A stretch of DNA of 64,000 nt. It comes from Verrucomicrobiales bacterium. GTDB taxonomy: Bacteria; Verrucomicrobiota; Verrucomicrobiia; Limisphaerales; J093. The stretch spans positions 1-64,000 of the forward strand of contig JABTUJ010000019.1 in assembly GCA_015075445.1 (NCBI GenBank). The letters are read 5' to 3'. The notes below the pieces were generated by a model. It did not search any database and was not told the DNA's origin. It was given only the letters and a program-made list of their open reading frames with translations. The position numbers were made by a program, and so were the translations under genes. Positions 1 through 7,816 of the stretch are shown one piece after another (position 1 is the first letter of the stretch; every line of letters begins with the position of its first letter).

Positions 1-232
1 TCTCGGACTCGGGATCGATCTGGAGCCGGACGGTGGCCCGGAAAATCTTCGGCGCCGTGTAGAGATACACGCCGGCCAGCGTCAGCACGGCCAGATAGGC
101 GCAGATGACCAGCCACCGCCGCTCCAACAGCACATACCAGTAGTGGCGAAGGTTCAGATTCGACCCGGTGGTCGTCCCTCCGGCATAGCCTTCCACGGCT
201 TCCGGATAGGAATTCTCAGAGGAGTAATGCAT
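1..232 (-). CDS. Wzz-like polysaccharide chain-length determinant, N-terminal part (runs off the window)
   Basis: Reading the minus strand from ATG at 232 gives about 77 residues before the window ends. A short polar N-terminus leads to NLRHYWYVLLERRWLVI, then a hydrophobic segment (VICAYLAVLTLAGVYLY, about residues 42-58), then KIFRATVRLQIDPESE. An R-rich stretch, a first membrane helix and a beta-strand of the type 'xxATVRLQID' are typical of the Wzz/GumC family of inner-membrane co-polymerases, which often carry a C-terminal tyrosine kinase in EPS loci. The start lies 3 bases after the stop of the Wza-like gene, so the two are probably co-transcribed. Only the first membrane helix is visible; whether a kinase domain follows cannot be told. 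Confidence 0.72.
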   Translation of the reverse strand, partial: MHYSSENSYPEAVEGYAGGTTTGSNLNLRHYWYVLLERRWLVICAYLAVLTLAGVYLYTAPKIFRATVRLQIDPESE

Positions 233-235
233 AGA

Positions 236-823
236 TCACCAGATCGTTTCCCGCACATCAATCAGGTCCCCCGGCTGCAGCCAGATCTTCTTCGCGGGAT
301 CCGTCTCCCGCTTGAGCCTCTCAATCGAGAGCGTCTGGCGCACCCCGTCGCGCGTGAACTCCAAATCCTTCCGCGCCAACCGCGTCGTCCCCCCCGCAGC
401 CGCGATCGCATCGAGAATGTCCATCTTTTGCTCCGCCCGGAAGGGGATCTGCCCGGGCCGGTTCACCTGGCCGATGATGCGGATGTACTCCTGGCGGTAT
501 TCTTTCACCGCCACCAGCACCTCGGGATTCACAAAATAGTCGATCGAGAGCAACCGCTCCAGCTCGAGGTCCAACTCGCGCGGCGTCAACCCCTTCACCT
601 CGACCACGTCCAGAAACGGGAATTGAATCTTCCCGTCCGCCGACACCCGGTATTCGGCCGGGAGATTGGACTCCCCCACAATCACAATGTGCAGGAGATC
701 TTGCGGCCCGATCTTGCGATCGGACGACACGGGGGGCTCAAGGGGGGGCGCCGGCTCCGGCGCCTGACCCCACGCCGGCACCAGCAGCACCGCCAGCGCG
801 GCAAACACGGTGAACGCTTTCAT
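236..823 (-). CDS. Wza/GumB-like polysaccharide export protein (Poly_export + SLBB)
   Basis: 195 residues. An N-terminal signal sequence (MKAFTVFAALAVLLVPAWG) with no lipobox Cys is followed by a Poly_export domain starting at KIGPQDLLHIVIVGE, with 'YRVSADGKIQFPFLDVVEVKGLTPREL' giving the usual beta-strand pattern, and one SLBB-type domain ('IIGQVNRPGQIPF', 'DILDAIAAAGGTT', 'IWLQPGDLIDVRE'). The family forms the periplasmic/outer-membrane channel for capsule or exopolysaccharide export. It is short compared with Wza (about 380 residues) and has a single SLBB domain, as in many GumB-type proteins. The outer-membrane barrel gene lies just upstream and the Wzz-like gene follows 3 bases after the stop, giving a three-gene export operon. 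Confidence 0.88.
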   Translation of the reverse strand: MKAFTVFAALAVLLVPAWGQAPEPAPPLEPPVSSDRKIGPQDLLHIVIVGESNLPAEYRVSADGKIQFPFLDVVEVKGLTPRELDLELERLLSIDYFVNPEVLVAVKEYRQEYIRIIGQVNRPGQIPFRAEQKMDILDAIAAAGGTTRLARKDLEFTRDGVRQTLSIERLKRETDPAKKIWLQPGDLIDVRETIW

Positions 824-824
824 C

Positions 825-2132
825 TCAGTATCCTAGGTTCAGGCCCAAACTGACCTGGTTCACATCATAGTCGAAGTTTGAGCGATTGCCGAATTCGTAC
901 GCGTAGTTCGCGAAAACGCTCAACCAGCTCCGGAGCATCCGGCTCACCCCGGCGTTGACCTGGAAGTTGTCCAACTCCAGGTCCGACGTCAGGTACTCCG
1001 TGCGGACATACCGCACCCCCAGGTTCACGAACCACGGATTGGCCGTCCCCAACTGTTGCCGGAAGCCCAGCGAAAACCGGTCCCGCACGGCCGAGGACGT
1101 GGTCAGGGCCGTGGCCGAGACCGAGCCCCCGCGGTCGTACCCCAGCGTAAGGCTGTTCTTCTCGGTGAACCGCTGCGTCAGGTCCACCCCCGCCACCGGG
1201 TAGCCGTCATCTTCCTCGTCGTTCGAAAACCACCGGTACTCGTACCCGCCCCAAATCCGGCCCGTCAGCTTGGGGGTCAGGCTACCCGTCAGCCGGAGCG
1301 TGCCCCCCACCGCGTCCGCCCGCGGCGGCGTCGGCACCAAGTCCGACACGGGATCCCGCGACACCTGACCGTAGTGAACGCGGGTCTGGAGTTGGATGCG
1401 CTCGGACAGGCCGTAGCCCAGGCCGCCGTCCGCCCGCCACTCGTCCGAGTTGTAGTAGGTGCGGCTGGCCAATTCCGCGCCGGGATAATCGCGCAGTCGG
1501 TAAAGCCCGCCGAGCAGGAAGCGCGTCTTGGGGGACAGGGCATAGCTGAAGTCGTGGTCCAGATCGACGAAGTAGCGCTCGAGATTGCCGCTGGGGATCG
1601 GGATGCCTTCGATGGTGGCGGCGTAACCACTCAGGATGCTGTTGAGGTACTGCAGCGAATTCCGGCAGTCGTACGTCAATCGCGCGCCCTTGGCGGTGGC
1701 GTTCAGCTCGAAGTTGTAGTTGCCCGAGTCGGCCTGCGTGTTCTCGACATAAAGAATCTGATCGTACCGGAAGTTGAAATCGATCCGGTTGTCCCCGTCC
1801 GGCCGCCCCAGCCGGACATTCAAGCCGGGACTCAGGATGAAACTGAAATCGTCCCGGCTCTCGATCAACCCCAGATCCTCCAGCGGACTGTCCGAGGGCA
1901 GGTAAAAAACGTTGTCACTGTACATTGAGACCACCGCCATCCGCGGGTGCAGCACCACCGGCCCGGCGCTCACCGCGAACAAATCGCGCATCTCGAAGCC
2001 GGACGCGCTGAACGCCGGCGCCAACAGCCCGCAGGTCGCCAGCAGCGGGGGCGTGGCGAGCCCCGGGCGCGCCATCACCCGCGGTCGCCGAAATGTCTGG
2101 GGCGAATATCGTGGTTTCATGGAATCGATCAT
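825..2132 (-). CDS. Outer-membrane beta-barrel protein of the exopolysaccharide locus
   Basis: From ATG at 2132 the product is 435 residues. The first stretch contains a hydrophobic segment (ATPPLLATCGLLAPAFSAS) usable as a signal peptide. The rest is a series of alternating beta-strand blocks with many Tyr, Arg and Asp residues ('GDNRIDFNFRYDQILYVENT', 'SLTLGYDRGGSVSAT', 'WFVNLGVRYVRTEYL') and ends in VNQVSLGLNLGY, an aromatic C-terminus typical of BAM substrates. This matches the 'outer membrane beta-barrel protein' (BBP2-like) commonly found in EPS loci. The open frame continues upstream to 2267, but that part is Arg/Gly/Pro-rich. ATG 2132 has GGAAAA about 8 bases upstream; ATG 2120 is an alternative. 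The stop is 2 bases before the Wza-like start. Confidence 0.72.
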   Translation of the reverse strand: MIDSMKPRYSPQTFRRPRVMARPGLATPPLLATCGLLAPAFSASGFEMRDLFAVSAGPVVLHPRMAVVSMYSDNVFYLPSDSPLEDLGLIESRDDFSFILSPGLNVRLGRPDGDNRIDFNFRYDQILYVENTQADSGNYNFELNATAKGARLTYDCRNSLQYLNSILSGYAATIEGIPIPSGNLERYFVDLDHDFSYALSPKTRFLLGGLYRLRDYPGAELASRTYYNSDEWRADGGLGYGLSERIQLQTRVHYGQVSRDPVSDLVPTPPRADAVGGTLRLTGSLTPKLTGRIWGGYEYRWFSNDEEDDGYPVAGVDLTQRFTEKNSLTLGYDRGGSVSATALTTSSAVRDRFSLGFRQQLGTANPWFVNLGVRYVRTEYLTSDLELDNFQVNAGVSRMLRSWLSVFANYAYEFGNRSNFDYDVNQVSLGLNLGY

Positions 2133-2405
2133 ACTGCCGTTTTCCAGGCGGCCGCGCCTCCGTAAGACGGAGCCGCCGCCGCCAGGGTTCAATGTCCACG
2201 GTGCGGGCGGGAACCATGCGGGCACCCGGCCACCGCGAGCGCCGGTTCGTGGGGGAGAATCTGGCACACCGGGGGATCCTGCAAGAGTGAAATCGGCCGG
2301 AAACCCTAAGCTTTGCGCTTAAGCTGTACCCTGAATTCCTGCCTGGAACACGCGTCCAACCCTCGATGCTTGCCGGCGCCAGCCGCCCTGGCAAACTGCC
2401 CATCG

Positions 2406-3854
2406 ATGCGCCGTCCTCCCCATCGTTTGCGCCCCGCCCCGCCCCCTCCGGACCGGGCCCCGGCCGCGTGGCTCGGCCTGCTCCTGGGCGCATTCCTCAC
2501 CGCCGGCTGCCAGACCTACACCCGGCAGTCGCAGGGGATGACCGCCGCCTGGTCGGCAGGCGACACCGCCACCGCCGCGCGTGATTTCGGTCGCCGCGCC
2601 GACCGCAAACCCAACGCGAAAGATGCCGTCGTCTGGCGACTCGAGGCCGGGGCCGCCTTCCGCGCCGCCGGCAACTACCCGGAAAGCAACCGGCACCTGG
2701 ACGCCGCCGCCGCCCGCATGGACGCCTATGAACAGCAGGCCCGGGTCCGCCTCGCCAGCGAAACCGCCGCCCTCTTCACCAACCCCCAGAACCTGCCCTA
2801 CCCCGGCCGCGGCTACGAGCGGATCATGCTCCACACCTACAAGGCGCTCAATTACCTCGCCCTGGGCGAAACCGAACGCGCCCGCCCCGAGCTGATCCGC
2901 GCCTACCAGGCCCAACAGGAGGCCGTGCGCCAAAACCAGCGACGCATCGAGGAGGCGCGCGAAGCCGAACGCGCCTCAACCCAGCCCGACGCCCTCCAGC
3001 GTTCCCGCGCCGATCCCACCCTCAACGCCGCAGTCGCCGGGATCACCCAGCCCCTCGAGGGCTTCAAGTTCTACGCCGATTACGTCAACCCCTTCACCGT
3101 CTATCTCGACGGCCTCTACTTCCTCCACGCCGGCACCGGCGGCGCCGACCTCGAGCGCGCCATCACCTCCCTGCGTCGCGTCGCCGCGGTCGTCGGCCAA
3201 AGTCCCTGGATCCAGGACGACCTCCGCCTCGCCGAGGCCGGCGCCGGCGGTGGCACTTCCCCCGTCCCGCGCCTCACCTACGTCCTCCTGGAAACCGGCC
3301 GCGCCGCCAGCCGCGAACAGGTGCGCATCGACATCCCCATCATCTTCGCCGACGTCTCCTACGTCGGCGCCGCCTTCCCCCAACTCGTCTTCCATCCGGG
3401 CCATGCCCCGAACGCCACGATCACCACCCCCGCCGGGCCGACCCCCACCGCGCTCGTCGCCAACATGGACGCCGTCGTCGCGCTCGACTTCCGCGATGAG
3501 TTCCCGGTCATCCTCACCAAGACCCTGGTCTCGACCCTCGCCAAGGCCGCCGCCGGTTGGGCGGTCAACACGGCCGCCCGCCAGCAGGACCAAGGGCTCG
3601 GCCTCCTGGCCCGCCTGGTCACCGCCGCCGTCCAAGCCGCCGTCAACATCGCCGACACCCGCTCCTGGAGCACCCTCCCGAAGGAGTTCCAGGTGGCCCG
3701 GCTGAATACCCCCCCCGACGGCCGCGTCACGATCACTGTGGCCGGCAGCGGCCCGCAAACCGTAAGCCTGGTTGACGGAAACGTGGTCGTCGTCTATGTG
3801 AAGTCCATCGCGGCGGGCCGCCCGCCCCTGATCCACCAGTTTCGACTCCGATGA
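2406..3854 (+). CDS. COG3014-like TPR-containing lipoprotein
   Basis: 482 residues from ATG 2406. The frame is open from 2313, but the earlier part has no signal-peptide character. The N-terminus is basic, then LLLGAFLTAGCQ is a lipobox (Cys about residue 33). Helical repeats follow ('RLEAGAAFRAAGNYPESNRHLDAAAARMDAYE', 'ALNYLALGETERARPELIRAYQAQQEAV'), then a C-terminal beta-rich part ('VRIDIPIIFADVSYVG', 'PPDGRVTITVAG', 'GNVVVVYVKSI'). This order matches the uncharacterised COG3014 family, which is often encoded beside YcfL and LpoB. It overlaps the YcfL-like gene by 4 bases (ATGA), so translation is coupled. Family assignment is from memory of the pattern; the role in murein synthase activation is inferred from neighbours. 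Confidence 0.7.
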   Translation: MRRPPHRLRPAPPPPDRAPAAWLGLLLGAFLTAGCQTYTRQSQGMTAAWSAGDTATAARDFGRRADRKPNAKDAVVWRLEAGAAFRAAGNYPESNRHLDAAAARMDAYEQQARVRLASETAALFTNPQNLPYPGRGYERIMLHTYKALNYLALGETERARPELIRAYQAQQEAVRQNQRRIEEAREAERASTQPDALQRSRADPTLNAAVAGITQPLEGFKFYADYVNPFTVYLDGLYFLHAGTGGADLERAITSLRRVAAVVGQSPWIQDDLRLAEAGAGGGTSPVPRLTYVLLETGRAASREQVRIDIPIIFADVSYVGAAFPQLVFHPGHAPNATITTPAGPTPTALVANMDAVVALDFRDEFPVILTKTLVSTLAKAAAGWAVNTAARQQDQGLGLLARLVTAAVQAAVNIADTRSWSTLPKEFQVARLNTPPDGRVTITVAGSGPQTVSLVDGNVVVVYVKSIAAGRPPLIHQFRLR

Positions 3855-4282
3855 ATCCTGCCTTCTCTCGACTTGCCGGCAGCCTGGCCGCCGCCGCCTG
3901 GCTCACGACCGGTTGCGGCTCCACGTCCGTCAACACGCTCGAACCCGCCGAACCCACCGCCCAGCGCGCCATGGTCTCGGACCAGCGCGTCCTGGCCGAC
4001 CGCTCCCTCGCCTCCTCCGTCCGGGTGGTCGGCGTCAACACCGCCACGGATGCCGCCGGGTTCTTGAAGGTCCAGCTCGAGACCTACAACCCCTCCCGCA
4101 AACGCAAGCTGTTCACCTACCGCGTCGAGTGGTTCGACGCCCAGGGCATGGTCATCAACCTGCCCACCGCCACCTCCATACCCATGTCCCTCGAGGCCCG
4201 CGAGACCAAGTTCATCACCGCCACCGCCCCCACGCCCCAGGCCAAAGACTTCCGCTTCCGCTTCCTCGAACCCGTCAACTGA
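3851..4282 (+). CDS. YcfL-like (DUF1425) lipoprotein
   Basis: 143 residues. The signal peptide ends in a lipobox, AAWLTTGCGS. The mature part is a single beta-sandwich-like domain: 'SSVRVVGVNTATDAAGFLKVQLETYNPSRKRKLFTYRVEWFDAQGMVI', 'SLEARETKFITATAPT', 'KDFRFRFLEP'. The pattern 'vqv.l.N.s...k.f.YRfeWfD..G' followed by 'l.a.e...i...AP......fr..l' is that of DUF1425/YcfL, encoded next to lpoB in Enterobacteria. Start ATG overlaps the preceding stop (ATGA), and lpoB follows 42 bases downstream. Function is unknown; a periplasmic partner of LpoB or of the murein synthase is plausible from conserved context. Confidence 0.8.
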   Translation: MNPAFSRLAGSLAAAAWLTTGCGSTSVNTLEPAEPTAQRAMVSDQRVLADRSLASSVRVVGVNTATDAAGFLKVQLETYNPSRKRKLFTYRVEWFDAQGMVINLPTATSIPMSLEARETKFITATAPTPQAKDFRFRFLEPVN

Positions 4283-4324
4283 TTTGCCCTTCCTCACCCC
4301 CCCCACTCGCGGCCCCCTCTCCCC

Positions 4325-4927
4325 ATGAAAACAAGATTCCTCGGCTTGCCCCTGCTCGCGGCCCTGCTTGGCGCGGGCTGTTCCGGCCCTAAAACCACGT
4401 ATGTGGACCCGGGCAGCTCACGACTGGTCACCACCACCGAAGGCATCAACATCCAGGACTTCTCCCAGGCGGCCGACACCATGGTGAATTCCCTGATCGA
4501 TCAGCTCGTCAACCCCGGCGCCCTCCGCAGCGGCGCCCCCAACCAGCCCGCGTTGCTGGCCATCAGCCGCATCCAGAACAACACCGGGCAGCAACTGGAA
4601 ACCGACCTGCTCGTGCGCAAGATCCGCGTCGCCCTCCTCCGCACCGGCAAGGTCCAGACCAGCACCACCATCGCCTTCGGCGGCCCCGAGGATCCCCTCG
4701 CCGCCGAGGAACTCGCCAACAACCAGTTCTTCAACGACCGCCCCACCCGGCGCCCGGATTACACCCTCTCCGGCAAGATCATCGAAGATCGCACCCGCGC
4801 CGGGAACGTCCGCCAATCGGCCTACATCTTCCAGCTCGCCCTCACCGATGTCCGCGAAGGCGTGGCCGTCTGGGAGGATGAGAAGACCATCGTCAAACAG
4901 GGCAGCCGCCCAACGGTCGGTTTCTAA
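4325..4927 (+). CDS. lpoB: Penicillin-binding protein activator LpoB
   Basis: 200 residues with a clear lipoprotein signal (PLLAALLGAGCSG). The mature region reads 'YVDPGSSRLVTTTEGINIQDFSQAADTMVNSLI', then 'PALLAISRIQNNTGQQLETDLLVRKIRVALLRTGKVQTS', 'FNDRPTRRPDYTLSGKIIEDRTRAGNVRQSAYIFQLALTDVREGVAVWEDEKTIVKQG'. This is the LpoB/TolB-N-like fold with the characteristic 'yt..aD...m...m' helix and the 'W...k.i.K.g' C-terminus. In E. coli LpoB is an outer-membrane lipoprotein that activates the bifunctional murein synthase PBP1b. It is the last gene of a three-lipoprotein operon. It lacks the long Pro-rich linker of enterobacterial LpoB. Confidence 0.87.
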   Translation: MKTRFLGLPLLAALLGAGCSGPKTTYVDPGSSRLVTTTEGINIQDFSQAADTMVNSLIDQLVNPGALRSGAPNQPALLAISRIQNNTGQQLETDLLVRKIRVALLRTGKVQTSTTIAFGGPEDPLAAEELANNQFFNDRPTRRPDYTLSGKIIEDRTRAGNVRQSAYIFQLALTDVREGVAVWEDEKTIVKQGSRPTVGF

Positions 4928-4951
4928 CCGGGGTATTCCCCGTTCCGCACG

Positions 4952-5005
4952 GACCCCCGCAAGACCATGGACCCCCGCATGACCGTGGACACCCGCAGGA
5001 CCGTA
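4952..5005 (+). repeat. 18-bp tandem repeat, three units
   Basis: Three consecutive 18-base units, GACCCCCGCAAGACCATG, GACCCCCGCATGACCGTG and GACACCCGCAGGACCGTA, lie directly after lpoB and run into the left arm of the 71-base palindrome that follows. They are non-coding as far as can be seen. Each unit could encode six residues in any frame, but no start or ribosome site is present. Confidence 0.8.
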
Positions 5006-5073
5006 GGCGCCGACGTGAGGAGGCGAAGGGGCAATGCCCCTGGCCCAAAACGCCTCCTCACGTCGGCGCCTAC
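5003..5073. repeat. REP-like palindrome with perfect 23-bp arms
   Basis: Arms at 5003-5025 (GTAGGCGCCGACGTGAGGAG then GCG) and 5051-5073 are perfect reverse complements. The 25-base centre contains a second small hairpin (AGGGGC 5027-5032 / GCCCCT 5036-5041). A diverged relative with 20 of 23 matches in its left arm is at 15242-15299, so this is a dispersed repeat family. It may act as a terminator for the lpoB operon, but there is no U-tract. Confidence 0.85.
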
Positions 5074-5122
5074 AGTTCCTGTTCAATATCCTGGCTGACT
5101 GCCGCGACCCCCGCTCCTCCCC

Positions 5123-5467
5123 ATGCGCTCGAACCCGTTCCCCGCCCTCGCCGCCGCCCTGTTGTTCGCGGGCTGCGCTTCCGAAGGCCGCGTCACCAAC
5201 CCCAAGGCTCCAGGCCCTGCCGTGGGCAATGCGGTGGGAGCTGGCGTGGGCGCCGTCGCTGGCAACGTGGCCGGTGCAGTCGTCGGCGTAGGTGAAGGCG
5301 CCGCGGCAGCCGCGAGCGTACCGTTCACCCATGACCCCACCCAGCGGGTGGTCCGTCACTGGCGCGAGGAGCAGACCCCGGACGGCCGGACCATTCGTGT
5401 GCCTGAGTACTATCTCGTCGATGAACACGGCCGCGTGATCCGGCCCTTGGACGCTTCCGGCAAGTGA
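5123..5467 (+). CDS. Small lipoprotein with glycine-zipper-like segment
   Basis: 114 residues. The signal peptide ends in LLFAGCASE (lipobox, Cys about residue 18). Then comes a Gly/Ala/Val repeat with four-residue periodicity (AVGNAVGAGVGAVAGNVAGAVVGVGEG) that resembles a glycine-zipper membrane segment, followed by a compact polar domain ('FTHDPTQRVVRHWREEQTPDGRTIRVPEYYLVDEHGRVIRPL'). No family is recognised with certainty. The glycine zipper suggests it inserts in or oligomerises at the outer membrane. It stands after the palindromic repeat and before the RidA-like gene, on the same strand as lpoB. Confidence 0.62.
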   Translation: MRSNPFPALAAALLFAGCASEGRVTNPKAPGPAVGNAVGAGVGAVAGNVAGAVVGVGEGAAAAASVPFTHDPTQRVVRHWREEQTPDGRTIRVPEYYLVDEHGRVIRPLDASGK

Positions 5468-5525
5468 CACGGACAATCCTGCCAAACCCCTTGCCGCCTC
5501 CCATCCGAACTCGTTATCATCCGCC

Positions 5526-6671
5526 ATGCATCGCGCGCCGGAGCTTCTCCGTACGCCCTTGGTTTCCTCGCTCCGGCACCCCGGCAGCCACCTGCAACTG
5601 GTGCGGGTTCCGGGTGACCGTTCGGCCGAGGCCTTTCTCACGTTGCCGTCCCAGCCCGGCGAATCGCCCGCCGAGCTCTTCCAGCGCTTCTACCGCTGGG
5701 TCGAGGCCAACCCGGAGTTCCGCATCCTCCGCCAGGACGTCTTCGGCATCGTCGCCGACAACTCCCATCCGCCGGGCGCGATTTACCGCCTGAACGGCGC
5801 CGAGTGGCCGTTCACCTGGGTCGAGCAGGGAAATGGCGCCGGCTGCCCGGTCGCCGGCATCCAGGTCCACGCCCTCGCCGGGCGGGAAGTCCAACCGCTG
5901 CGCGTCGGAGGTCGCACCCTCGGCGCCGCCTTCGAGGACGACCACGCGCGCTATTGCGTCCTGGCCGGCCTCCAACCCCGCGATCCCCACGCCAGTCGCG
6001 CCACGCAGACCCGGGAGCTCCTCGCCCTCATGCAGGAAGCCCTGGCCAACGCCGGCCTGGGTTTTGGCGACGTCTTCCGCACCTGGTTCTATCTCGACGA
6101 CATCCTGGACTGGTACGGTGAGTTCAACGCCGCGCGCAACGAGTTCTTCCGTCACCAGGGCGTGTTCGATCGCTTGGTTCCCGCCAGCACCGGCGTCGGC
6201 GGCCGCAACGCCGCGCGTACCGCGGTCGTGGCCGACCTGATGGCCCTGCGCCCGAAGACCGACGCCGTGCGCTGCATTGCCGTTCCCTCCCCGCTCCAAT
6301 GCCCGGCTCTCGAATATGGCAGCTCCTTCAGCCGGGCCGTCGAAGTCAGCATGCCCCACCAGCGACGCCTCTACGTCTCCGGCACCGCTAGCATCTTGCC
6401 CGACGGCCGGACGGCCCACGTGGACGATGTCGAAGCCCAGGTGGCCCTCACCATGGACGTGGTCGGCGCCATCCTCGAATCCCGCGGCCTGACCTGGACC
6501 GACACCGTCCGCGGCATCGGCTACTTCAAGAACATGGCCGACGCACCCGTCTTCGCACGCTGGTGCGCCGCCCGCGACCTCTCCGCCTGGCCGGTGATCG
6601 TCACCAAGAACGACATCTGCCGCGACGACCTCCTCTTCGAACTCGAACTCGACGCCGTGGCGCCCTGCTAA
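5526..6671 (+). CDS. RidA/chorismatase-fold protein (YjgF superfamily, two-domain)
   Basis: 381 residues. The C-terminal half (about 115-381) has the RidA-like layout: 'QTRELLALMQEALANAGLGFGDVFRTWFYLDDILDWYGEFNAARNEFFRH', 'STGVGGRNAARTAVVADLMAL', then 'RRLYVSGTASILPDGRTAHVDDVEAQVALTMDVVGAILESRGLTWTDTVRGIGYFKNM'. Length and the tandem YjgF domains resemble FkbO/Hyg5-type chorismatases, which hydrolyse chorismate, but the same arrangement occurs in uncharacterised Verrucomicrobia and Planctomycetes proteins. I see no biosynthetic neighbours that would fix the substrate. The gene is convergent with the dihydroorotate-dehydrogenase-like gene, separated by a perfect hairpin. Confidence 0.68.
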   Translation: MHRAPELLRTPLVSSLRHPGSHLQLVRVPGDRSAEAFLTLPSQPGESPAELFQRFYRWVEANPEFRILRQDVFGIVADNSHPPGAIYRLNGAEWPFTWVEQGNGAGCPVAGIQVHALAGREVQPLRVGGRTLGAAFEDDHARYCVLAGLQPRDPHASRATQTRELLALMQEALANAGLGFGDVFRTWFYLDDILDWYGEFNAARNEFFRHQGVFDRLVPASTGVGGRNAARTAVVADLMALRPKTDAVRCIAVPSPLQCPALEYGSSFSRAVEVSMPHQRRLYVSGTASILPDGRTAHVDDVEAQVALTMDVVGAILESRGLTWTDTVRGIGYFKNMADAPVFARWCAARDLSAWPVIVTKNDICRDDLLFELELDAVAPC

Positions 6672-6672
6672 A

Positions 6673-6704
6673 TGACCGAGGCGGCCTCACGGCCGCCTCG
6701 GTCA
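6673..6704. terminator. Bidirectional terminator-like hairpin
   Basis: TGACCGAGGCGGCC (6673-6686), loop TCAC, GGCCGCCTCGGTCA (6691-6704): a perfect 14-bp stem beginning right after the stop codon of the RidA-like gene. It lies between two convergent genes. There is no strong U-tract on either side, but a TTTT run occurs at about 6718. Confidence 0.75.
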
Positions 6705-6743
6705 GGGACGTGGCACGGTTTTCGGAAACCGGGGTAGCGTGTG

Positions 6744-7739
6744 CTACGCGGGTTTCCAGGTGGAAATGATACGCATGTACTGGGCGCGCTCGAAGGCGGT
6801 CGGGTCCGGGCACTTCTCCTGGCTCATCGAGCCCTTCATCTGCGCCACGGACTCGTACTCGTGTTCTTCGAGCCACCGTTTCATCTCCTGCTCGATGACG
6901 GCGATGTGGGTCATGCCTTTGCGCAGCAACACCGAGCACAGCATCGTGACGTCCGCGCCTGCCATCAGGATCTTGATCGCGTCATGAGCCGTGTGGATGC
7001 CGCTGGTGGCGGCCAGGCTGGCCTTGACCTTGCCGAACAGGATCGCCACCCAGCGCAGGGGCAGACGGCGTGCCTGGGGCGTGCTGAGCAGGATGCTATG
7101 CTCGACCTCGAGGTTCTCAAGGTCGATATCCGGCTGGTAGAACCGGTTGAACAGAACCAGCCCATCCGCACCCGCCGTGTCCAACTGGCGGGCCATATGC
7201 GCCATGTTGCTGAAGAAGGGGCTGAGCTTGACCGACACCGGCAGCCGGACGGCCTGCTTCACGCTCTTGAGAATGTCGAGGTACGTGGCTTCGACCGCCG
7301 TGCCCGGCAGGTCCAGGTCCGTCGGGATGTAGTAGATGTTGAGCTCGAGGGCGTCGGCCCCGGCCTGCTCGATCTTCTTCGCGTACTCCGTCCAGCCCCC
7401 CACCGACGCCCCGTTGATGCTGGCGATGACCGGGATGCGGACGGCTCGCTTGGCCCGCCCGATGTGCTCGAGGTAGTCGTCGGGCCCCAGGCGGAACTCA
7501 CCCACTTGCGGGAAGTAGCTCAGGGACTCGGCATAGCTCTCGGTGCCCTTTTCGAGCATGGCGTCGAGTTCCTCGCTCTCGCGCCGAAGCTGCTCCTCGA
7601 AAACCGAGGGGAGAACGATGGCGCCGGCGCCGGCGTCCTCCGCGCGTTTGATCTCGTCCAGGTCGCGCGTCAGCGGGCAGGCCGACGGCATCAAGGGGCT
7701 GCGGAGCTTGAGGCCCAGGTAGGTCGTGCTCAGATCCAT
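6744..7739 (-). CDS. Dihydroorotate dehydrogenase-like flavoprotein
   Basis: 331 residues with a TIM-barrel DHODH pattern: 'TTYLGLKLRSPLMPSACPL', 'GAGAIVLPSVFEEQ', 'PVIASINGAS', 'GADALELNIYYIP', 'PVSVKLSPFFSNM', 'GADGLVLFNRFYQPD', 'LAATSGIHTAHDAIKILMAGADVTMLCSVLL'. The FMN-phosphate 'GGI/SGI' loop and the Lys of VKLSPF are present. The sequence NxxxxF in place of the usual catalytic Cys/Ser segment and the position behind a pyruvate:ferredoxin oxidoreductase gene indicate the 'putative dihydroorotate dehydrogenase' subgroup rather than pyrD. That subgroup recurs next to nifJ/por in many anaerobes. It is probably a flavin oxidoreductase co-transcribed with por (77-base gap holding a hairpin). 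Confidence 0.82.
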   Translation of the reverse strand: MDLSTTYLGLKLRSPLMPSACPLTRDLDEIKRAEDAGAGAIVLPSVFEEQLRRESEELDAMLEKGTESYAESLSYFPQVGEFRLGPDDYLEHIGRAKRAVRIPVIASINGASVGGWTEYAKKIEQAGADALELNIYYIPTDLDLPGTAVEATYLDILKSVKQAVRLPVSVKLSPFFSNMAHMARQLDTAGADGLVLFNRFYQPDIDLENLEVEHSILLSTPQARRLPLRWVAILFGKVKASLAATSGIHTAHDAIKILMAGADVTMLCSVLLRKGMTHIAVIEQEMKRWLEEHEYESVAQMKGSMSQEKCPDPTAFERAQYMRIISTWKPA

Positions 7740-7775
7740 AGGATGTCGTTCAGAGGGTTAGCGGGAATAGTGGGT

Positions 7776-7807
7776 GGGCCGGCCCGGCTTGGGCGCCGGG
7801 CCGGCCC
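7776..7807 (-). terminator. Intercistronic GC-rich hairpin after por
   Basis: GGGCCGGCCCGGC (7776-7788) and GCCGGGCCGGCCC (7795-7807) form a perfect 13-bp stem with a 6-base loop between the por stop and the downstream flavoprotein start. No U-run follows on the minus strand, so it may stabilise the por message or attenuate read-through rather than terminate fully. Confidence 0.6.
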
Positions 7808-7816
7808 GCATTTCAA

